Source: JACVRW01 sp963820315 (GTDB lineage: Bacteria > Actinomycetota > Thermoleophilia > Solirubrobacterales > Thermoleophilaceae). From it: 64,000 nucleotides of DNA. The notes under the pieces were generated by a model that saw only the letters and a program-made list of their open reading frames with translations, was not told the origin of the DNA and did no database searches. Location: NCBI GenBank assembly GCA_963820315.1, contig CAWFZK010000009.1:1-64000 (forward strand), given 5' to 3'. Shown in pieces: positions 34,490 to 43,100 of the stretch (the first letter of the stretch is position 1; each line of letters begins with the position of its first letter). A program made the position numbers and the translations under genes.

Positions 34490-36347
34490 GCTGGCAGGCA
34501 TCCTCGCTGCTGCTCCTCGCGCTCGCGCTCGTCGCGGGCTTCGGCTGGTACGAGCGCGAGAAGCCGCCCGCGCGGGTGCTCGCGCTGGTGGCGGCGCTCG
34601 CGGCGCTCGCGGTGGTCGGCAGGCTCGCCTTCGCAGCGATCCCGAACGTCAAGCCGACGACCGACATCGTGCTGTTCGCCGGCTACGCCCTCGGCGCCGT
34701 GCCGGGCTTCGTGGTGGGCGCCGTCACGGCGCTCGTCTCGAACATCTTCCTGTCACAGGGCCCGTGGACCGTTTGGCAGATGGCCGGCTGGGGAGCGGTG
34801 GGCGTGGGCGGGGCGCTGCTGGCGCGCGCGCTCCGCGGCCGGGAGCCGAACCGCTTCCTGCTCGCGGCGGTCTGCGGCCTCGCCGGCCTCGCCTTCGGCG
34901 CGTGGATGGACGTGTACCAGTGGACGCTCGGCGCGCGCCAGGACCTTGACTCGTACCTGGTCGTGGCGAGCACCTCGCTTCCCTACAACCTCGCGCACGC
35001 GATCGGCAACGTCGTCTTCTGCCTCCTGATCGGGCCGGCCTTCATTCGCGCGCTCGAGCGCTACCGGCGCCGCCTCGAGCTGCGCTGGCTGCCGGCCGCC
35101 GCGGCGGGAGCGCTGCTGCTGGTGGCGCTGGCGCTGCCGGCGAGCGCGTTGGGGGCCACGCCGAGCGAGCGCGCCGAGCGCTACCTGCTGCGCGCCCAGA
35201 ACTCCGACGGCGGCTTCGGCGCCGCGCCCCGCCAGGCCTCGAGCCCTCTCTACAGCGGCTGGACGGGGCTCGGCCTCGCGGCGGCGGGCAACAACGCGCG
35301 CGACGTCGCGCGCCGCGGCGGCCGCTCGCTCGCCGCCTACCTGCGCAAGGGTGCGAGCAGCCTGCGGGACATCGGTGAGATCGAGCGCACCGTCCTGCTG
35401 CTGCGCTCCGCCGGCCTCGACCCGCGCGACTTCGCGGGCCGCGACCTGGTCGGCGAGATCCTCGCGAAGCGCCGCGCCGACGGGTCGATCGCGGGCTTCG
35501 TGAGCTACACCGCCTTCGGGATCCTCGCGCTGCGCTCGGCCGGCGAGCCGGCGGGCGGCGCCACGATCCGCTGGCTCGTCGGAAGCCAGAACGACGATGG
35601 CGGCTACGGGGTCGCGCGCTCGTCCTCGAGCGACTCGGACATGACCGGGGCCGCCCTGCAGGCGCTGGCCGTCGTCGGGCGGGCGAAGAGCGGCGCGGCG
35701 CGCCGGGCCGTCGGCTACCTGCGCGCGAGCCAGGCGGCGGCGGCGGCATCGCGCAGATGACCGGCCGCAGCCCGAACTCACAGTCGACGTCCTACGCGGT
35801 GCAGGGCCTGCTCGCCGTGGGCGCCGGCGGCCCGGTCGTGAGCCGCGCGCTCACCTACCTCACGCGGCTGCAGCGCTCCGACGGCAGCATCGCCTACTCG
35901 GCGACGAGCTCGCAGACGCCCGTTTGGGTCACGGGCCAGGCGCTCGCGGCGCTCGAGCGGGCGCCGCTGCCGATCGCGCCGGTCGCGCGCGCGGAGCCGC
36001 CCAAGCGCAAGCCGAAGGCCGCCGCGGCGCCGCCCGCGGAGATGCCGAAAGCGGCGCCAAAGGCCGAGCCAAAGCCGGACGCGGGCAAGGCAGCCAGCGG
36101 TGGCGGCTCGTCGTCCAAGACGCCCGCACCGCCCGCGGCGGCGGACGACAGCGGGCAGACCTCGAGCTTCGAAGACGGCGCGAGCTCCGAGCCGGCGACC
36201 GGGAAGCCGGCTTCGACGCTTCGCCTCGACCCCGCCGACAGCGACACCGGGGGCATCTCGATCTGGGTCGTGATCGCCGCCGCGGGCGGCGCGCTCGCGC
36301 TCCTGTTCGCCTTCAGGCGCCGGCTGCGCGGCCTGCTGCCGCTCTAG
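34486..36347 (+). CDS. ECF S component fused to an external alpha/alpha-toroid and a C-terminal anchor, one frameshift
   Basis: GTG at 34486 (GTGA overlap), about 620 residues after allowing one frame change near 35738. Residues 1-195 form a six-helix S component (IPNVKPTTDIVLFAGYALGA, NIFLSQGPWTVWQMAGWG). Another helix (AAAAGALLLVALALPASALG) leads to about 260 residues of helical-hairpin repeats with QNSDGGFG, RADGSIAGF, QNDDGGYG and QRSDGSIAYS, as in prenyltransferase/squalene-cyclase and transcobalamin alpha/alpha barrels. A Pro/Ala/Lys linker and a final helix (ISIWVVIAAAGGALALLFAF) follow. The toroid should lie outside, held by a helix at each end. Substrate predicted as cobalamin from the riboswitch. 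Confidence 0.85.
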
Positions 36348-37174
36348 CCGCCGAGCGCGCGGCCGATCAGGCGGTCCATCACGCGATCGGGCAGGACGCG
36401 CGCCGCGACGGCGCGCGACTTGGCCTCCCTGCCGATGACGTAGCGCGCCCGCGGCCGCGATGAGGTCAGCGCGCTGCCGATCACCTCGGCCACGTCGCGC
36501 GCCGGCAGCCCGCGCACCTGCTCGATCTTGACGGTCTCGCTTCGCACCGCCGCGATCATCCGCCCGTAGAGCCGCTCTCCCTCCGGGCTCATGCCCTCCG
36601 CCAGCTCGTCGGCGAGCGCGTTGCCCTTCTTCCAGATCGGCGTCTTGATGCCGCCCGGCTCGATCACGATCACGTCGACGCCCTGGCCGCGCAGCTCGCG
36701 CCGCAGCGAGTCGCTGAACGCCTCGAGCCCGAACTTCGACATGTTGTAGGCGCCGAGCAGCGGCAGCGCCACGCGGCCGCCGATCGAGCTCACGTTGACA
36801 ATGCGCCCGTGGCCGCGGCGCAGCGCCGGCAGCAGCACCTGGGTCACGGCGACCTGCCCGATCAGGTTGACCTCGAGCTGCCTGCGCAACTGGTCGAGCG
36901 GCACGAACTCGAGCGGCGATGCCACGGCGATGCCGGCGTTGTTGACGAGCCCGGCGAGCGCACCCGCGCCGATCTCCTCGCCGACCGCCGTGATCTGCGC
37001 GTCGTCGGTCACGTCGAGCTTGACCGTGCGCAGCCCGCTGCGCGCGAGCCGCTCGGCGTCCTCGTCGCTTCGCACCCCCGCGACCGGCTCGAAGCCGAGC
37101 TCGCGCAGGTGCAGTGCGGTGGCCTCGCCGATGCCGGTCGAGGCGCCGGTTACGACAACCGTCCCGGAGGCCAT
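36344..37174 (-). CDS. short-chain dehydrogenase/reductase
   Basis: 276 residues from ATG at 37174. TGASTGIG near residue 9, VNNAGIA near 78, INVSS strand and YNMSK catalytic pair identify a classical SDR. The C-terminal extension with SRPRARYVIGREAKSRA is common in actinobacterial SDRs of unknown substrate. It converges on the S-component gene with overlapping stops. Confidence 0.9.
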   Translation of the reverse strand: MASGTVVVTGASTGIGEATALHLRELGFEPVAGVRSDEDAERLARSGLRTVKLDVTDDAQITAVGEEIGAGALAGLVNNAGIAVASPLEFVPLDQLRRQLEVNLIGQVAVTQVLLPALRRGHGRIVNVSSIGGRVALPLLGAYNMSKFGLEAFSDSLRRELRGQGVDVIVIEPGGIKTPIWKKGNALADELAEGMSPEGERLYGRMIAAVRSETVKIEQVRGLPARDVAEVIGSALTSSRPRARYVIGREAKSRAVAARVLPDRVMDRLIGRALGG

Positions 37175-37207
37175 GCGCCGGGACCCTATTCGCTAGCGTC
37201 GATCGCC

Positions 37208-37717
37208 GTGGAGGTCGAGGAGGCAATCCGCACGCGGCGCACGCACAAGGCCTACGGGGGCCAGCCCGTCCCGCGCGCGACGCTCGACGAGCTATTCGAG
37301 CTCGCGCGCTGGGCGCCGAACCATCACATGACGAACCCCTGGCGCTTCCGCGTGCTCGGCGCCGAGTCGCTCGCGCGCCTGAAGGAGGCGGCCGGCCCCG
37401 AGGCGGCGGTCAAGCTCGAGCGCGCGCCGACGCTCGTGGTCGCCTCGGTGGTCCGCGGCGGCGACCCGATCCAGGACGAGGAGGACATGCTCGCCGGCGC
37501 CGTGGCCAGCTACATCGTGCTGCTCGGCGCCCACGCGCGCGGGCTGGCGGGCTACTGGCGGACCCCCGAGGTGCTGCGCCGGCCCGAGGGCCGCGCAGCC
37601 GTCGGGGTGGAGGAGGACGAGCACGTGCTCGGGCTGCTTCACCTGGGGCCGCCCCGACAGGAGAAGGATGCGCCCGGCAGGCTGCCGCCAGGCGAGTTCG
37701 TAACGTACCTGACGTGA
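37208..37717 (+). CDS. nitroreductase-family flavoprotein
   Basis: 169 residues from GTG at 37208, 33 bases from the divergent SDR start. FMN-binding IRTRRTHKAYGGQPV, ELARWAPNHHMTNPWRF and the C-terminal LGLLHLGPPRQ match small nitroreductases. It probably reduces quinones or nitro compounds with NAD(P)H. It is the first gene of a co-oriented chain (glpD, folP, phosphoesterase) with four-base overlaps. Confidence 0.85.
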   Translation: MEVEEAIRTRRTHKAYGGQPVPRATLDELFELARWAPNHHMTNPWRFRVLGAESLARLKEAAGPEAAVKLERAPTLVVASVVRGGDPIQDEEDMLAGAVASYIVLLGAHARGLAGYWRTPEVLRRPEGRAAVGVEEDEHVLGLLHLGPPRQEKDAPGRLPPGEFVTYLT

Positions 37718-39372
37718 TCCCGCGCTCGGACGCCCTCGCCACGCTCGGGAGCGAGAGCTTCGACCTCGCGGTCGTGGGCGGCGGGATCACCGGGGCGGGC
37801 GTCGCGCTCGACGCGGCCTCGCGCGGCTACAGCGTCGCGCTCGTCGAGAAGGGCGACTTCGCGGCGGGCACCTCGAGCCGCTCGTCGAAGCTCGTGCATG
37901 GCGGCCTGCGCTACCTCCAGAACTTCGACCTCGGGCTCGTGCGCGAGGCCCTGCTCGAGCGCTCGCTGCTCGTCGAGCTGGCGCCGCACCTCGTCAAGCC
38001 GCTGCCGATGCTCGTGCCCGGCTTCGGAGGCAAGCGGCTCGACCGCAAGCTGGGCGTCGGGCTCAGCATGTACGACGCGATGTCGCGGCGTCGCGGGCGC
38101 GAGGACGAGGAGTGGAGCCCGGACCGCCACCGCACCATCGACGGCGCGGAGACGCTCGAGCTCGTCCCGGCGCTGGAGGGCCGCGAGCCGAGCTCCTCCT
38201 ACCTCTTCTACGACTGCCAGACGGACGACGTGCGGCTGGTGCTGACGGTGCTCGGCGAGGCGGAGCGCTTCGGCGCGGTGCTCGCCAACCGCTGCGAGGC
38301 GACCGGTCTGATCGAGCGCGGCGGGCGCGCCGCGGGCGTGCTCGTGCGCGACATCGACGGCGGCGGCGAGTTCGAGCTGCGCGCCGCCAACGTCGTGAAC
38401 GCGACCGGCGTCTGGGCCGACCGTCTGCGCCCCGACGAGATCTACGGCGAGGAGGAGGTGCCGCGCATCCGCCCGAGCCGCGGCACGCACGTGACGCTGC
38501 CGCGCGAGGCGCTCGACGTTCGCGCGGGCGTGATCGTCCCGGCCGGCGAGGGCCGCACCGCCTTCGCGCTGCCCTGGCTCGGCCGCACCCTGATCGGCAC
38601 GACCGACAACGACTACGAGGGTGAGCTCGAGCACGTGCCGCCGTCCGCCGCGGACGTCGAGTACCTGCTCGACGCCGTCAACGGCTTCTTCGGCACGCGG
38701 CTCTCGCCGTCGGACCTCACCGGCGCCTACGCGGGCGTGCGGCCGCTGATCTCCACGGCCGATCCCAAGAAGTCGGTCGACATCTCGCGCAGGGCGGAGC
38801 TCTTCGAGACGAGCTCCGGGCTCGTCACGATCACGGGCGGCAAGCTCACGACCTGGCGGCGCATGGCGAAGCTGGCGGTCGACAGGATCGTCGAGCGCGA
38901 GGGTCGCGAGGCGCCCTGCCGCACGCACGAGATCCCGCTGGGCCTGCCGCTCGACCCGTCAGAGCTGCCCGAGCTCGAGACCGTCGACGAGGAGAGCCGC
39001 GCTCATCTCGCCGCCCGCTATGGGCACGCTGCGCAGTTCGTGCTGAGACTCGCCGAAGCGGCCCCGGAGCTGGGCGAGCGGATCAGCCCCGAGCTGCCCG
39101 ACATCGTCGCCGAGGCGCCGTTCGCCGCGGCGCACGAGCAGGCGCGCTCGCTCGGCGACGTCCTGCTGCGCCGCACGCGCCTCGGGCTGCTCGACGCGCG
39201 GGCGCTCACGGCTCCCGGGGCGGAGCGGCCGCGGGTCGTGGCCGAGGCGATGGCGGCCGAGCTCGGCTGGGACCCCGCCCGCATCGCACGCGAGCTGGAT
39301 GACTGGCGCGAGCTCGCCCGCGCCGAGGGGCTCGTGGCGCCCGAGCCGGCCGCGACCGGGGCGGCGGCGTGA
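37714..39372 (+). CDS. glpD: glycerol-3-phosphate dehydrogenase, FAD-dependent
   Basis: 552 residues from GTG at 37714 (GTGA overlap with the nitroreductase). VVGGGITGAGVALDAASRGY is the FAD-binding motif. SSRSSKLVHGGLRYLQ and TGGKLTTWRRMAK are GlpD-specific. The C-terminal helical domain is present, so it is full length. Oxidises glycerol 3-phosphate to dihydroxyacetone phosphate at the membrane, passing electrons to quinone. No glycerol kinase or facilitator gene is adjacent. Confidence 0.93.
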   Translation: MIPRSDALATLGSESFDLAVVGGGITGAGVALDAASRGYSVALVEKGDFAAGTSSRSSKLVHGGLRYLQNFDLGLVREALLERSLLVELAPHLVKPLPMLVPGFGGKRLDRKLGVGLSMYDAMSRRRGREDEEWSPDRHRTIDGAETLELVPALEGREPSSSYLFYDCQTDDVRLVLTVLGEAERFGAVLANRCEATGLIERGGRAAGVLVRDIDGGGEFELRAANVVNATGVWADRLRPDEIYGEEEVPRIRPSRGTHVTLPREALDVRAGVIVPAGEGRTAFALPWLGRTLIGTTDNDYEGELEHVPPSAADVEYLLDAVNGFFGTRLSPSDLTGAYAGVRPLISTADPKKSVDISRRAELFETSSGLVTITGGKLTTWRRMAKLAVDRIVEREGREAPCRTHEIPLGLPLDPSELPELETVDEESRAHLAARYGHAAQFVLRLAEAAPELGERISPELPDIVAEAPFAAAHEQARSLGDVLLRRTRLGLLDARALTAPGAERPRVVAEAMAAELGWDPARIARELDDWRELARAEGLVAPEPAATGAAA

Positions 39373-40240
39373 TCCTCCGCCTCCGCGAGCGCACGCTCGA
39401 CCTGTCGGAGCCCGTGCTAATGGGCATCCTGAACGCGACGCCCGACTCGTTCTCGGACGAGCAGCGCCCGAAGTCGCCCGACGAGCTTGCCGAGCGCGGG
39501 CGCGCGCTCGTGGCCGCGGGTGCTGCGATCGTCGACGTCGGCGGGGAGTCGGGGCGCACGGACACCGAGGCGGTGCCGGTCGAGGAGGAGGCGGGGCGCG
39601 TCGTGCCGCTCGTCGAGCGGCTGGCCGGCGACGGGACGCTCGTCTCGGTCGACACCTGGCGCGCCCCGGTGGCACGGCGCGCGCTCGCGGCCGGCGCGGC
39701 GATGATCAACGACGTGAGCGGCCTCGCCGACCCCGAGCTCGCGGACGCCTGTGCCGACAGCGGCGCGGCGCTCGTGATCACGCACACGCGCACGCCACCG
39801 AAGACGAAGGCGTTCCCCGAGTACGGCGACGTGGTGGAGGACGTCGCCGCGTTCCTCGACGCGCGCGGTCGAGGCTCGCCCGCGCCCATGGGGTGGACGA
39901 GGAGCGCATCGTGCTCGACCCCGGCATCGACCTGGCCAAGACGCCCGCCGAGTCCGTCGAGCTGCTGCGCTCGCTGCCCCGGCTCGCGCAGCGCGGCCTG
40001 CCGCTGCTGCTCGCCGTGTCGCGCAAGGACTTCGTGGGGGCCCTCACGGGGCGGCCGCCGGCCGAGCGCGACGCGGGCACGCTCGCCGCGATCGGCGCCG
40101 GCCTGCGCGGCGGCGCGAGCATCCTGCGCGTCCACGACGTGGCGGGCGCGCGCGACTATCTGAACGTCCACGCCGCACTCGAGAACGGGGCCGAGCGCAC
40201 GCTCGAGCTCGCCGAAGGCCTGCGCCGGGAGGTGCTTTGA
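39369..40240 (+). CDS. folP: dihydropteroate synthase, one frameshift
   Basis: Starts at GTG 39369 (GTGA overlap with glpD). GILNATPDSFSD, IVDVGGESGR, VSVDTWRAPVARRAL and MINDVSGLADPEL are the conserved pterin-binding TIM-barrel motifs. The frame changes near 39875 and continues with ERIVLDPGIDLAKT, LLLAVSRKDFVGALTG and ILRVHDVAGARDYL to the stop at 40240. Joins pABA to dihydropterin pyrophosphate in folate synthesis. The break is most simply a sequencing error, because both halves are conserved. Confidence 0.9.
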
Positions 40241-41025
40241 ACACCGTCACGATCGCCCAGCTCTCCGACCTCCACTGTGGGTCGCCGCACTTCGTACCGA
40301 GTCTCCTCGACCGAGCGCTGATCGAGGTCAACGAGCTCGAGCCGGACGTGGTGATCATCTCCGGCGACCTGACCGGCGACGGCCTGCGCGGAGAGTTTCA
40401 GCTCGCGGCCGAGTATCTCGAGCGCATCGAATGCGAGCGCCTGATCGTGATCCCCGGCAACCACGACTCGCGCAACGTCGGCTACGTGCACTTCGAGGAG
40501 CTGTTCGGCGACCGGCGCGCCGTGCTGCACGTCGACGGGGTGTCGATGGTCGCTGTCGACTCGACCGAGCCCGACCTCGACCACGGCGTGATCGGCCGCG
40601 GGCGCTACGGGTGGATCATCGACCGCTTCCGCGAGCACGAGGCCTTCCTGCGCATCTTCGTGCTGCACCACCATCTGCTGCCCGTGCCGGGCACCGGGCG
40701 CGAGCGCAACGTGGTGCACGACGCGGGCGACACGCTCGAGTGCCTGCAGCGCGCCGACGTCCACCTCGTCCTGTCCGGCCACAAGCACGTCCCCTACGCG
40801 TGGCGGCTCGAGAACCTGTTCGTGGTGAGCGCCGGGACCGTCTCGACGACCCGCCTGCGCGGCAAGACGAAGCCCTGTTACAACCTGATCGAGGCCTCCG
40901 AGGAGCGCGTGACCGTCTACCGCAAGTACCCGTTCCATGAGCAGGACGCGATCATCTCGTTCGATCCGCGCACCTTCGAGTACGAGAAGGACCAGGCGCT
41001 GCTCGGCGAGACGCAGCACGGCTGA
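40237..41025 (+). CDS. calcineurin-like metallophosphoesterase
   Basis: 262 residues from TTG at 40237 (TTGA overlap with folP). Metal-site motifs in order: LSDLHCG, IISGDLTGDG, VIPGNHDSRN, VLHHHLLPVPG and SGHKHVP. Closest in plan to cyclic-nucleotide phosphodiesterase (CpdA/Icc-type) enzymes; substrate not known. It sits between folP and the cyclic-DPG genes, 28 bases before the latter. Confidence 0.88.
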   Translation: MNTVTIAQLSDLHCGSPHFVPSLLDRALIEVNELEPDVVIISGDLTGDGLRGEFQLAAEYLERIECERLIVIPGNHDSRNVGYVHFEELFGDRRAVLHVDGVSMVAVDSTEPDLDHGVIGRGRYGWIIDRFREHEAFLRIFVLHHHLLPVPGTGRERNVVHDAGDTLECLQRADVHLVLSGHKHVPYAWRLENLFVVSAGTVSTTRLRGKTKPCYNLIEASEERVTVYRKYPFHEQDAIISFDPRTFEYEKDQALLGETQHG

Positions 41026-41052
41026 CGCGAGCGGCGCGGCAAAATCTCCGTC

Positions 41053-42225
41053 GTGCCCGTCATCGCGCTCATAGATGGAGAGCACCACCCGGCCGCGGTC
41101 CGGGAGCTGCTCGACGGGCTCGAGCTCGCCGGCGTCGTTTTCTGCGGCGGCGAGGAGAAGCTCGGTCCGGGCACGCTCGAGCAGCACTACGGGCGCCCGG
41201 TCGAGACCGACCCGGACGACGCGCTCAGGCGGCTCGCACCGGCCGCCGACGCGGTGGTAGACCTCGCCGACGAGCCGGTGCTGCCGGCGTCGGCCAAGCT
41301 GCGGCTGGCGGCGCTCGCGCTGTCGCTCGGCCTCCGCTACGAGGCGCCGGGCGCGCGGCTCGAGCCGCCGCGCTACGAGCCGGTCCCCTTCGACGGGCCG
41401 AAGCTCGCCGTGATCGGCACCGGCAAGCGCACCGGCAAGACGGCGGTGGCGAGTCACTGGGCGACGCTGCTGCGCGAGCGCGGCGCGGCGCCGGTGATCG
41501 TCTGCATGGGGCGCGGCGGACCCGCCGAGCCGCGCGTCGCGGAGGCCGGCATGGGGCTCGCGGAGCTGCTCGCGATCGCCGCCGACGGCGACCACGCCGC
41601 CTCGGACTACCTGGAGGACGCCGTCCTCGCCGGGGTGCGCACGGTCGGCTGCCGGCGCGTTGGCGGAGGCTTCGCGGGCGCGCCGGCGGAGTCGAACGTG
41701 CCCGCCGGCGCCGCGCTGGCCGCCTCGCTTAACCCGGACGCGCTCATCTTCGAGGGCTCCGGCGCCTGCATCCCGCCCGTCGAGGTGGACCGGACCGTCT
41801 GCGTGGTCGGCGCCGGGCGGGCCGAGCCGTTCGCCGAGTACCGCATCGAGCGCGCCCACCTCGTGCTCGCCGCCGAGGGCGCGCCGGCGCCCGCCGGGGC
41901 GCTCCCGTTCCGGCTCGAGCCGGAGCCGGCCGAGCCGCTGCCGGACGGCGCCCGCGTCGCCGTGTTCACCACGGGCGGCCCGCCGCCGGCCGCGGTCGAG
42001 GCGCTTGTCGCGTCCACCAACCTCGCCCGGCGAGCGGCGCTGGCCGATGACCTCGAGCGCGCTCGCGCGGAGCGCTGCGACGTCTACCTCGTCGAGCTCA
42101 AGGCGGCCGCGATCGACACCGTGGCGCAGGCGGCACAGGCGCACGGCGCCCGGATCGTGTTCGTTCGCAACCGCCCGCTGGGTATCGATGAGGCCCTGCT
42201 CGAACTCCATCGCGATGCCGCCTGA
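41053..42225 (+). CDS. cpgS: cyclic 2,3-diphosphoglycerate synthetase
   Basis: 390 residues from GTG at 41053. The N-terminus reads MPVIALIDGEHHPAAVRELL, the P-loop-like VIGTGKRTGKTAVASHWA lies near residue 120, followed by VCMGRGGPAEP and IFEGSGACIPPVEVD. This matches the cyclic 2,3-DPG synthetase family first known from thermophilic methanogens. The family reaction closes 2,3-bisphosphoglycerate into the cyclic diphosphate using ATP. The next gene supplies the 2,3-bisphosphoglycerate, which strongly supports the call. Confidence 0.85.
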   Translation: MPVIALIDGEHHPAAVRELLDGLELAGVVFCGGEEKLGPGTLEQHYGRPVETDPDDALRRLAPAADAVVDLADEPVLPASAKLRLAALALSLGLRYEAPGARLEPPRYEPVPFDGPKLAVIGTGKRTGKTAVASHWATLLRERGAAPVIVCMGRGGPAEPRVAEAGMGLAELLAIAADGDHAASDYLEDAVLAGVRTVGCRRVGGGFAGAPAESNVPAGAALAASLNPDALIFEGSGACIPPVEVDRTVCVVGAGRAEPFAEYRIERAHLVLAAEGAPAPAGALPFRLEPEPAEPLPDGARVAVFTTGGPPPAAVEALVASTNLARRAALADDLERARAERCDVYLVELKAAAIDTVAQAAQAHGARIVFVRNRPLGIDEALLELHRDAA

Positions 42226-43060
42226 GACGATCGTCATCCACAAGGGCCACGGCCTGCCGTACTCGAAGGGGCTGATGGCGCAGTCGCTGTCCGCGAGCGG
42301 GCTCAGCCTCGAGCGCGCGTTCGAGCTGGCGCGTGAGATCGAGCGCAGGCTGCTGCTGCGCGGCGACCGCGAGATCGACATCGACGGCCTGGAGGAGCTC
42401 TGCGTCGAGGTGCTGCGCGCGGGGGAGGGGGAGAGCGCCGTGCGCCGATATCTGGGCTGGCGCCGGCTCGACAGGCTCGACCGCCCGCTCGTCGTGCTGA
42501 TCGGCGGCACCACGGGCGTCGGCAAGTCGACGCTCGCGACGATGCTCGCCGGCCGGCTCGGCATCACGCGCGTGATCGCGACGGACGTGATCCGGCAGGT
42601 CCTGCGCGCCTTCTTCACCGAGGAGGCGATGCCGACCGTGCATCACTCGGCCTTCGAGGCGGGCGGGCTCGAGGGTTACGCCGATCAGGCGGAGCACGTC
42701 GCCACCGGCGTCGCGGCGATCGTCGAGCGCGCCGCGAACGAGGCGAAGCCGGTGATCGTGGAGGGGGTGCACGTGCTCCCGGGCCGCGTCCCGGACGGCC
42801 TGCGCGAGAGCTGCGTGCTCGTCGAGGCGCTCGTGGTGGTCGGCGACGAGGAGCTCCACCGGGGCCACTTCTCGCACCGCCCGGGCAGGCGCCCGGCGCA
42901 GCGCTATCTGGCGGCTTTCGAGGAGATTCGCGCGCTGCAGGCCCACCTGGCCGGCTGCGCCGCGGACGCCGGCGTCGCCGTGGTGGACAACGAGAACGTC
43001 GACGAGGCGCTCGCCCAGCTGATGGAGCTCGTGTTCGACGCGGTCGACGCAGCCACCTGA
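42215..43060 (+). CDS. 2-phosphoglycerate kinase
   Basis: 281 residues from ATG at 42215, overlapping the synthetase by 11 bases. An N-terminal ATP-cone-like segment (GLPYSKGLMAQSLSASGLS) precedes a P-loop kinase domain with IGGTTGVGKSTLA, then TDVIRQVLRAFF and VIVEGVHVLPG. This arrangement is that of archaeal 2-phosphoglycerate kinases, which phosphorylate 2-phosphoglycerate to 2,3-bisphosphoglycerate. With the preceding gene it makes the two-step cyclic 2,3-DPG pathway. Confidence 0.85.
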   Translation: MPPETIVIHKGHGLPYSKGLMAQSLSASGLSLERAFELAREIERRLLLRGDREIDIDGLEELCVEVLRAGEGESAVRRYLGWRRLDRLDRPLVVLIGGTTGVGKSTLATMLAGRLGITRVIATDVIRQVLRAFFTEEAMPTVHHSAFEAGGLEGYADQAEHVATGVAAIVERAANEAKPVIVEGVHVLPGRVPDGLRESCVLVEALVVVGDEELHRGHFSHRPGRRPAQRYLAAFEEIRALQAHLAGCAADAGVAVVDNENVDEALAQLMELVFDAVDAAT

Positions 43061-43100
43061 CCGGTCTGCGCCGCGGCGAGCGCTAGGGTAGGCCGCCCCC

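Noticed and set aside
39369..40240. programmed frameshift in folP
   Set aside because: No slippery heptamer or downstream structure was seen, and many unrelated genes in the window show the same type of break, so error is more likely.
40156..42618. 820-codon open frame on the minus strand
   Set aside because: Runs antisense through three recognised genes (folP end, phosphoesterase, cyclic-DPG synthetase) and has no motif of its own.
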